Below, piece by piece: positions 7,657 through 13,487 of a DNA stretch of 13,487 nt. Source of the stretch: CAYILR01 sp964364175. Its GTDB lineage: Bacteria; Bdellovibrionota; UBA1018. The stretch is from NCBI GenBank assembly GCA_964364175.1, contig CAYILR010000066.1:1-13487 (forward strand), read 5' to 3'. The notes below the pieces were generated by a model. That model saw only the letters and a list, made by a program, of their open reading frames with translations. It did not search any database and was not told where the DNA came from. The stretch's first letter is position 1. Each line of letters starts with the position of its first letter. The translations under genes and the position numbers were made by a program.

Positions 7657-7684
7657 CCTATATATAGCACTATACTGTCATCAA
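7657..7684 (-). promoter_or_regulatory. Candidate hipBA promoter with operator in the spacer
   Basis: On the minus strand TTGATG (7684-7679) and TATAGG (7662-7657) could form -35 and -10 with a 16-bp spacer. The short palindrome TATAGCACTATA (7663-7674) sits exactly inside that spacer, where bound HipB would block transcription. The arms are only five bases and do not match the known E. coli TATCC-N8-GGATA operator, so this is tentative. Confidence 0.35.
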
Positions 7685-7728
7685 ATCGGCCTTTAAGTAA
7701 AGTAGGATTTGATCATGGGATTTACTTA
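7680..7728 (-). terminator. Interleaved inverted repeats at the 3' end of the C-D-B operon
   Basis: ATCAAATC (7680-7687) pairs with GATTTGAT (7706-7713), and TAAGTAAA (7694-7701) pairs with TTTACTTA (7721-7728). Both are perfect 8-bp arms, interleaved in the order of an H-type pseudoknot. The second stem contains the stop codon of paralogue B. No T-run follows, so it is not a classical terminator. It also overlaps the candidate hipBA -35, and could affect either the upstream mRNA end or hipBA expression. Confidence 0.3.
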
Positions 7729-10434
7729 TTTCTCATCCAAAAGCCGAGGCTGGGCTTTGCGATACCTGCGCTCAATGACCTTAAACAAATCTTCCTCGGG
7801 CGGAGTGAAGGAGAAGTAGTTTTCGGGGTCTTTGGAGAGCATTACATCGTCGCCCATGCCGCCGCCGCCCTCCCCCGCTGCTCCTCCAAAGCTCATGCTG
7901 CCAGCACCGCTCCCGCCTGCGCCGCTGCCAGAACCAAAGCGGCCGCCTGCGCCTCCTGCCGTTCTGGCACCGCCTGCGCTGGAGTAGGTGCCGCCGCTTG
8001 TGTTCAGGCCTGCGGCGGAACTCCCTCCACTTTTCGTGGGTGACGGATCGGTGCTGCCAGCACTCAGTGCTCCTAATTGTCCGCCGCTTCCACCCCCCAT
8101 CGCTGAAGCTCCTCCAAAGTTCCCTCCGGCCACGGGCTTGTCGCCACTGCTGAGCAATTTTTCCTTTTCGCCCTGAGGCAGCGCTCGGCCGGGTACACTA
8201 CCCGCTGTAGCGGCCGACTTCTCCTCCGTGCTGGGCAGCTCTCCTCCACTTTCAGCAGCGATTTTGGCTTCGGCTGCTTCGGGAGGGCCATCGGAAATGC
8301 TGGTGGCCTGTGTGCCTACGTCGGGGGACTCAAATGCGCCGCCACCGCCGGTCTCAGGGATATCGGTCGCCGGGGTAGTTGCAAGATCGCCTAGGGTATA
8401 GGCAACATCGCATTTGTTTTTGCATTGACTGGTGAAATCGGTAGACAGTGAAAATATATTGCTGATGACTGAGCGCTCGTCGCACTCTTTCAATTTATCT
8501 GCGTAGAGCTTGTCGTTTGCCTGTTTGCTGCTGGGATCCAAAGCATTGTAGGCTTCTTTGGTGAGGTAAGCGCCGTAGCAGAATTTTTTGCAGGGGGAAT
8601 CGAGGGCATTGAATTGTACATCATCCTCAGCGGGCGCAACTGAGGGACTACTCGAGGGCCTCACACCTGAGGAGTAGGAGGCTTCTGGCATGGGAGTTCC
8701 ACCCGCGCTTTTGCCCTCCATTAAGGCAGTTTTTTCTGCGGGGGTAATAGAAGCACCAACAATCGGGATCGGGTAAGGAACTCCAGCATACATGCAAGCG
8801 GCATTTCCACCGGCGACTTTTTCTGTATTACAACCAAAGGCGCATAAAAGATTGAGCTTGGCCATGCGTCGGGTGCGATTAATGTCGGATTGAGTTTGAC
8901 CGTTTATAGTTATACCAAACCCGCCGTATACTCCTCCAAATAGTCCCCCAACAAAACTTCCCACTGCTCTTCCAAAACCTCCCGTAACGGTTCCGTGGCC
9001 ACCATATGCATTTTCTACAGTTTTTCCTCCGCCCGACGCCCCACTTTGCTGGCCTGTTTGAGCTCCACCCGTTCCAGCCGTTGGCGGATTCGCTTGAGCA
9101 GACGTGAGTGTGTGATCCAAAACAAAATCCACCCACCGTGCCCAAATCGGCTTCTCCACCGGCTCCGCCTGAGTCATGCTAAATGACAACGTAAATCTCT
9201 CAATCACCTCGTCCGCAACCGACTTCCAAGTGCAATACATATACTCAGTCATCAAACTCAGCTCAACACGGTTTTGCAAAACCGCCAGAAGACAAGCGCG
9301 CTGGTCTGCACCGGCAAATTTGCCAGCCGCTAGCTCCACATTGCCACTGCCTGATGTCTCTCCGCACTGGAGCAAATTCTTCACTTCGGCTTGGGCAGAG
9401 GACATCCCCGCATGAATTCGGTTGTACTCACTTTTGATCTCGGCTCTCATTCGGGGGATTTCAATACGAATATGTCCACATCGATCCAAAACACCTGAGT
9501 AGGCAGAGCTTTGAACTACTTTGCCCGTCGTCCTGAGATCCTCTTGCATTTTCTTCATCAAAGTCATCAGCACATTGACCAGATTCCCTCGAACAGTGGC
9601 TTGTACGTCACCCTGATTACCCGTGCTGCAGACGTGGTTTCTGCCTGGACTTTCGTTTTGGTAAGTACCGTCGGCGGATTTGAAATACCTCATCGTTCCA
9701 TTGAGCGTGTTGGCGATACCGCAGGACGCCCAATCAAAGTGAAAAACCCCCGGAACCGTTCGATTCGCCTTGGATGCCAAAATATCCGGAGTCCAACCTT
9801 GGTACATTCCTGGAACTGCAGCCCCTTGCCAAGGAACTCCCGTGTCTCTCGCCAACTGCGCAGACCCGCCGATATAGACGCGCACCATCCGCTCAAAACT
9901 CTCCAAGAGATAATTTCTAGTTTTTATTGAAAATCCCTCTCCAGGAATCGCGGAACCATTTGCCATTTTTGCCATTCCGATGGACTTCATTGGAATTTCT
10001 GGATCGGGAGCTTTGAGAGAATTGGAATCCGTGGGTCGAACATTCAAGTTCAAAGTCCCCATTGCAGTCTGAATTCGCAATAACGTCTGATACTGATATT
10101 CAACGAAATTGGTCAATCCACCGAGAGCATCTCCACCCACATTATTGTCGCGCTCGTCGGAACCCTGTCCAAGCCCCAATTGATTGATGACAGCCGTCAA
10201 ATCATCCGCCACTGTAACAAAAGAGCCTCGATACGGCTCCTGAAGTTCTGACTGTGCTCGCCCCCGATAGGTGCCAATCATAGCTTTGACTCGACCGGTG
10301 TTTTGAGCAAGGCTCTCCCGTCTCGCTTGATCTCGCTCTTCTTGTGTTTTGCGTTTTGGCCCAGCCACGGATTCTGTTGCAGGCACAACAATCAGCAAAG
10401 CCAATGCAATTTTTAAAAAAATAGCTTTCTTCAT
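7726..10434 (-). CDS. Exported six-cysteine-head protein with glycine zipper (paralogue B)
   Basis: Family not recognised. With the chosen start the product has 902 residues and a clear signal peptide (MKKAIFLK, hydrophobic to 18, cleavage near SVA at 22-24). The start at 10434 is chosen because GGAG lies six bases upstream; TTG or ATG codons at 10449 and 10446 would prefix charged residues to the signal. The head domain matches A and C: SFERMVRVY at 179-187, GWTPDIL at 213-219, and cysteines 238, 269, 319, 357, 381 and 401 (YMYCTW). Residues 485-507 form a glycine zipper with Gly every fourth residue. The second module has C615, C619-Y, C651, C671 and C675. The tail is Gly/Ser/Ala-rich (GGTYSSAGG at 814-822) and ends with the DLFKVIERRY block (882-891) shared with C. 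It is the last gene of the operon. Function unknown. Confidence 0.87.
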   Translation of the reverse strand: MKKAIFLKIALALLIVVPATESVAGPKRKTQEERDQARRESLAQNTGRVKAMIGTYRGRAQSELQEPYRGSFVTVADDLTAVINQLGLGQGSDERDNNVGGDALGGLTNFVEYQYQTLLRIQTAMGTLNLNVRPTDSNSLKAPDPEIPMKSIGMAKMANGSAIPGEGFSIKTRNYLLESFERMVRVYIGGSAQLARDTGVPWQGAAVPGMYQGWTPDILASKANRTVPGVFHFDWASCGIANTLNGTMRYFKSADGTYQNESPGRNHVCSTGNQGDVQATVRGNLVNVLMTLMKKMQEDLRTTGKVVQSSAYSGVLDRCGHIRIEIPRMRAEIKSEYNRIHAGMSSAQAEVKNLLQCGETSGSGNVELAAGKFAGADQRACLLAVLQNRVELSLMTEYMYCTWKSVADEVIERFTLSFSMTQAEPVEKPIWARWVDFVLDHTLTSAQANPPTAGTGGAQTGQQSGASGGGKTVENAYGGHGTVTGGFGRAVGSFVGGLFGGVYGGFGITINGQTQSDINRTRRMAKLNLLCAFGCNTEKVAGGNAACMYAGVPYPIPIVGASITPAEKTALMEGKSAGGTPMPEASYSSGVRPSSSPSVAPAEDDVQFNALDSPCKKFCYGAYLTKEAYNALDPSSKQANDKLYADKLKECDERSVISNIFSLSTDFTSQCKNKCDVAYTLGDLATTPATDIPETGGGGAFESPDVGTQATSISDGPPEAAEAKIAAESGGELPSTEEKSAATAGSVPGRALPQGEKEKLLSSGDKPVAGGNFGGASAMGGGSGGQLGALSAGSTDPSPTKSGGSSAAGLNTSGGTYSSAGGARTAGGAGGRFGSGSGAGGSGAGSMSFGGAAGEGGGGMGDDVMLSKDPENYFSFTPPEEDLFKVIERRYRKAQPRLLDEK

Positions 10435-10445
10435 TTCGATCTCCA

Positions 10446-10985
10446 TCAAAAAACCGGAATATAACTGCTTGAAGGGTCGGGCGTGTCTGGGGGGGTGGCT
10501 CCAAACTCGACTTCCTTGGGTACATCGCCTGGATTCACTACGACTTCCTTACGCTGTTTTTTTCTACCGGGCAGAATGGGGGTTGGCGCCTGAGGAGCGC
10601 CAACTGCGGGTTGGCCTGGCGCAGGAGCGGCATCTGCGCCGTCAGCTGCACGATCTTGCTGATCTTGTAGTTGCTGCCGTTTTTCTGCTTGCTCGGCTTC
10701 TTGCTTGAGAACTTTTTGGTTGGTTTCGTGGTAGCTTTTCTCAAGACTCGCTTTTTCTTGCGAGTGCTGCTTCAAAACTTTTTTGTATTCAGATTTCGTT
10801 TCAGGCTTGGATCCTTTTTTTTCAATCTCTGAAAGTTTGCTGTTGGTTCGATCGTTCAGCGATCCTCGGTCTTGAAAATACTGTTTCATTCGCGTGAGCA
10901 AGGAATCCGAAGCGACCGCACCGGAAATAGAAAGAAGCTGAACAGAAAAAACAAAAAACAAAATCCAGTGCGTGTTTGATGTCAT
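10446..10985 (-). CDS. Small exported coiled-coil protein (D)
   Basis: Not recognised. The 179-residue product has a signal peptide with hydrophobic core at 7-21 and a likely cut after AVA (23-25). Residues about 45-115 are Lys/Glu/Gln-rich and strongly helical with heptad character, then a Pro/Ala/Gly-rich linker (117-140), a basic patch RKKQRKE (141-147) and a Pro-rich end PSSSYIPVF. It has no cysteine, unlike both flanking genes. Its ATG overlaps the stop of paralogue C (ATGA) and no Shine-Dalgarno is visible, so it is probably translated by coupling. Its stop lies 11 nt before the paralogue B start. This placement suggests a periplasmic partner or scaffold made in fixed ratio with C and B; that role is inferred. 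Confidence 0.82.
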   Translation of the reverse strand: MTSNTHWILFFVFSVQLLSISGAVASDSLLTRMKQYFQDRGSLNDRTNSKLSEIEKKGSKPETKSEYKKVLKQHSQEKASLEKSYHETNQKVLKQEAEQAEKRQQLQDQQDRAADGADAAPAPGQPAVGAPQAPTPILPGRKKQRKEVVVNPGDVPKEVEFGATPPDTPDPSSSYIPVF

Positions 10986-13420
10986 TTTTTATTGGCTTTC
11001 GATTCTTTATTAAACCATTGTTTAGACTTAGTCACGTAACGCCGAGAAACCACCTTGAAAATACTGTCACCCGTCTTCAACAAATCAAAATAATCAGGGC
11101 GATCAGAACCGCTGAGTTCCACATCTTCACCTTCATCGGATCCAAATTCTTGGGTCTTGCTGCCACCCACACCGGCGCTTCCGGCACTGCTTCCCGTGCC
11201 TGATCCGGATCCGGCTTGAGCTTTTCCGCCGCCCGCACTCGAATAGGTTCCACCATTGGGGTCAGAAAAATAATGAGACTTGTCCTTTGAACCGAAGGCT
11301 GGATCGGTAGAGACCTTACCCAGCGTCATATTTGATCCCATCAGCGTGGAGTTGCCCTGAGACTTCAGTCCGCCTTTTTTCGAAGCATCACTGCGCGAGT
11401 AAGCACCTCCCCCAGGCAGGCCGACACCTTCTTTTTCTTTGGTCCCGGCGGTGGCTGCAGCCAGCTCGGTCGAATTAGCCATCACTACGTTGGATCCAGG
11501 TGTCGCGACAGCAGGATTGTCGCCCAAGTCGATGGTGTTCAATGGTGGGCTGCCTAATGTTTCTGCGATTTCATCATCTTCTTTGACTGACTCCTCGTCA
11601 GGGCTGCTGTCTACTCCTGCTGAGGTTGCGGACGATGGATTGAGGCATTCCTGATCACCTTCAGCGCAACACTTGCATTGTTGCGCATAATCTTGGTTGA
11701 TATTCCAATACCAGCTCATAAATTTTTTGGTCTGGCATGCCTGCAAGGCATGATCATACGCACTCGTTGCAGCTTCGCTGGGATGAGGTAGCAGATCGAT
11801 GCTTCGCTTGGTCGGATAGCAAAGACGAGCACAATTACCCATGCCTTTCAGATAAGTGATTGCTTCACTCAGAGCTTCTGCAGAAGCTGACGGCGCAGGT
11901 GAGGGTAGAGCTGGGTCATGTGTATTTACAGCAAGTTCAGCGAGCGTTTGCATCTCGGTGGGGTCTAGCCTTGAATAATTGGCCATGTTGGTATTATACG
12001 TTGTCACCGATGAGCTGTAAGTGACCATCGTCACTGTGTTGTAATGGGTTGCAGACGAACTGAACGATGTTCGAATGGCCTGAGAACAACAAGAAAATGA
12101 TGAGGAACAGCTGCTACCCTGATTGTTGCAACCACTTGAACCTGAGCACACACAGTTGGGCGCTACGGGAGCCGGAGGTTGTGTGGGTCGCGTAGGGCGA
12201 GAACTCGGGTTCAAATTCACTTCTACCGGGAACACGACCCACCCTCTTGATGTACGATAAAGCGTTCCACCGCTCATGGAATTGCAACTGATTTCAGATA
12301 CTCCATCTCCCAACGTTATAGCGCAAGCGTTTGTGATCCAAAAAGACTGAAAAAACACCGCTAATTTCTGCCCCCAACTCAGCGGTTCTGGTTCTACCGG
12401 GGCTTTTGCTTGTGTCGCATTCAGAATAGCACCCAAAGAACGATGGATGATTTCATCCGCCGTGGCTTTCCAAGTGCAATACATATACTGGGAGACCATA
12501 TTCAACTCGACGCGATTTTGCATCGCGGAGACAAAACAGGTCTTGAATTGCCAGCCGCTTAATTTTTTTTGCCCATCCGATCCAATCACCAACTCAGCGT
12601 TGTTTGTGGAAGTCGCGCTTTCTTCTTCTCCGCAATAGAGGGTATCTTTGATTTCTGATTTCTGATCCATTGCTGTTTTGAGATTATCCACATGCTTTTT
12701 GATCAATTCACGATTGCTGAGGATCTCCGCTCTCCTGCCGCCACAGTAATCGACTGCTCCAAAGGTTGAGGCATGGACAATTCTTCCATGTGTGATTAAA
12801 TCGGCCTGCATTTTTTTCATCAAGTTCATCAGGGTATTGACGATCTCGCCGCGGGCGCTCGAAAACCGATCTCCCCTGCCGTTGCTGCATTGATGGTTGT
12901 TTCCGGGAGTTTCTGGTTTGATATTACCGTCAGGAAATTTAAAAAATGTGTTTGCAGCATTAGCGATTCCGCAATTTGCGATTTCGGGACGGAATCCTCC
13001 GGGAACAATGTGTTCAGGGTCGGCAGAATTGAATAAATCGGGTGAAAGCCCTCGGTAAAATCCCATGATTTTAGTAGGTCCGCTCCAGGGTATACCTGTG
13101 TCCCGTGCCAGCTGGTCACTTCCAGCTACAAAAACACGAACCAGCCGCTCGAACGCCTCCGAAACATAGTTGCGAGTTTTTTCAGCATTGCTTTGGCCAG
13201 GAACTGCAGAGCCATTTGCCATTTTAATCGTGCCTGCAATTCGAACATCCACCCGTGGATCGGGAGCTGGAATCGAGTTCTGATCCGTGTAGTTCGTGTA
13301 CTGAGGATTCAAATTTAAACCGATCCCCGCAAACGAGACCGGCTGCTGCGCAGGGGGGGTACCCCAGCAGAGAATGCTGAAAAAAAAACCACTCAAGAGA
13401 AGGCAAACATACCGCTTCAT
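10982..13420 (-). CDS. Exported six-cysteine-head protein (paralogue C)
   Basis: Family not recognised. The 812-residue protein has a signal peptide (MKRYVCLLL, hydrophobic to about 18). SILC does not fit a lipobox, so it is probably not a lipoprotein. It lacks the helical N-terminal stretch of about 120 residues present in A and B, and starts almost directly with the block LNLNPQ...IPAPDP (35-54). Head motifs are AFERLVRVF at 89-97, GLSPDLF at 124-130 and cysteines 150, 178, 226, 263, 295 and 315 (YMYCTW). A Cys/Ser cluster lies at 423-446 after a Pro-rich linker. The second module has C530, C534-Y, C562, C582 and C584. The Gly-rich tail (GGTYSSAGG at 723-731) ends in SIFKVVSRRY (786-795). 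ATG at 13420 lacks a clear Shine-Dalgarno. It is the first visible gene of the operon, whose promoter may lie beyond the window. Confidence 0.87.
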   Translation of the reverse strand: MKRYVCLLLSGFFFSILCWGTPPAQQPVSFAGIGLNLNPQYTNYTDQNSIPAPDPRVDVRIAGTIKMANGSAVPGQSNAEKTRNYVSEAFERLVRVFVAGSDQLARDTGIPWSGPTKIMGFYRGLSPDLFNSADPEHIVPGGFRPEIANCGIANAANTFFKFPDGNIKPETPGNNHQCSNGRGDRFSSARGEIVNTLMNLMKKMQADLITHGRIVHASTFGAVDYCGGRRAEILSNRELIKKHVDNLKTAMDQKSEIKDTLYCGEEESATSTNNAELVIGSDGQKKLSGWQFKTCFVSAMQNRVELNMVSQYMYCTWKATADEIIHRSLGAILNATQAKAPVEPEPLSWGQKLAVFFQSFWITNACAITLGDGVSEISCNSMSGGTLYRTSRGWVVFPVEVNLNPSSRPTRPTQPPAPVAPNCVCSGSSGCNNQGSSCSSSFSCCSQAIRTSFSSSATHYNTVTMVTYSSSVTTYNTNMANYSRLDPTEMQTLAELAVNTHDPALPSPAPSASAEALSEAITYLKGMGNCARLCYPTKRSIDLLPHPSEAATSAYDHALQACQTKKFMSWYWNINQDYAQQCKCCAEGDQECLNPSSATSAGVDSSPDEESVKEDDEIAETLGSPPLNTIDLGDNPAVATPGSNVVMANSTELAAATAGTKEKEGVGLPGGGAYSRSDASKKGGLKSQGNSTLMGSNMTLGKVSTDPAFGSKDKSHYFSDPNGGTYSSAGGGKAQAGSGSGTGSSAGSAGVGGSKTQEFGSDEGEDVELSGSDRPDYFDLLKTGDSIFKVVSRRYVTKSKQWFNKESKANKK

Positions 13421-13487
13421 GTTGATTTAAATACTGTGCCTCGGAGAGGTCGCGCATCAAAGTTGCCTTTTCCGCCTTCCTAATATC
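13421..13487 (-). other. Upstream edge of the C-D-B operon
   Basis: The 67 bases before paralogue C show no convincing promoter or Shine-Dalgarno. A minus-strand frame entering from the edge ends in TGA at 13457-13459 (reading ...LGRRKRQL), which could be the end of an upstream gene. A second frame stays open into paralogue C. Too little sequence to decide. Confidence 0.2.

Noticed and set aside
10435..10449. Upstream TTG/ATG starts for paralogue B
   Set aside because: They add charged residues before the signal peptide, and GGAG is correctly spaced only for the ATG at 10434.
13224..13460. Minus-strand reading frame overlapping the start of paralogue C, open to the window edge
   Set aside because: About 200 bp of it lies in another frame of a well-supported gene, and its translation there shows no family features. 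It cannot be excluded as the tail of an upstream gene.
13431..13471. Canonical promoter or Shine-Dalgarno for paralogue C
   Set aside because: GAGG is about 18 bases from the ATG, too far, and no hexamer pair with proper spacing was found in the short visible upstream region.

Overview
The window looks like a bacterial chromosome segment from a Gram-negative organism of mid GC content. Four genes carry Sec signal peptides. Three of them encode large cysteine-bearing exported paralogues with low-complexity Ser/Pro/Gly linkers, a style common in predatory or environmental deltaproteobacteria-like lineages such as Bdellovibrionota. That placement is a guess from style only; there is no marker gene.

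Layout, left to right: (1) 74-3049, + strand: exported 991-residue paralogue A with a 30-cysteine tail. (2) 3050-7725: an accessory block of four genes. ATPase 1 (+, 3155-4306) and ATPase 2 (-, 4419-5864) face each other. Each has a promoter-proximal set of three half-sites, a perfect palindrome plus one extra direct copy. They are followed by a hipB-hipA toxin-antitoxin pair (-, 7617 to 6005). The ATPase genes read visibly more AT-rich than the exported-protein genes and hipBA. (3) 7726-13420, - strand: a tightly coupled operon transcribed right to left: paralogue C (812 aa), a small coiled-coil exported protein D (179 aa) and paralogue B (902 aa). The C/D start-stop overlap is ATGA, and B begins 11 nt after the D stop.

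The most interesting signal is the family of exported paralogues A, B and C. By eye alignment they share a head domain with six cysteines in conserved order, ending in a YMYCTW motif, and a second five-cysteine module. In both modules one cysteine spacing is exactly the same in all three proteins. Their tails differ: A ends in a long Cys-repeat region, while B and C end in a Gly/Ser-rich linker plus a shared FKVxxRRY motif. B also has a textbook glycine zipper. With the coupled coiled-coil partner D this looks like a multi-protein envelope or surface system. I do not recognise the family and assign no function.

The second signal is regulatory. The half-sites in front of ATPase 1 embed a consensus-like sigma70 promoter (TTGACA, 17 bp, TATAGT) placed so that transcription should begin at or next to the ATG, giving a leaderless mRNA. 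ATPase 2 has unrelated half-sites with a parallel layout. No RNA genes, insertion sequences or CRISPR arrays are visible. The longest stretch without a gene is about 140 bp (5865-6004), and it holds the ATPase 2 repeats.
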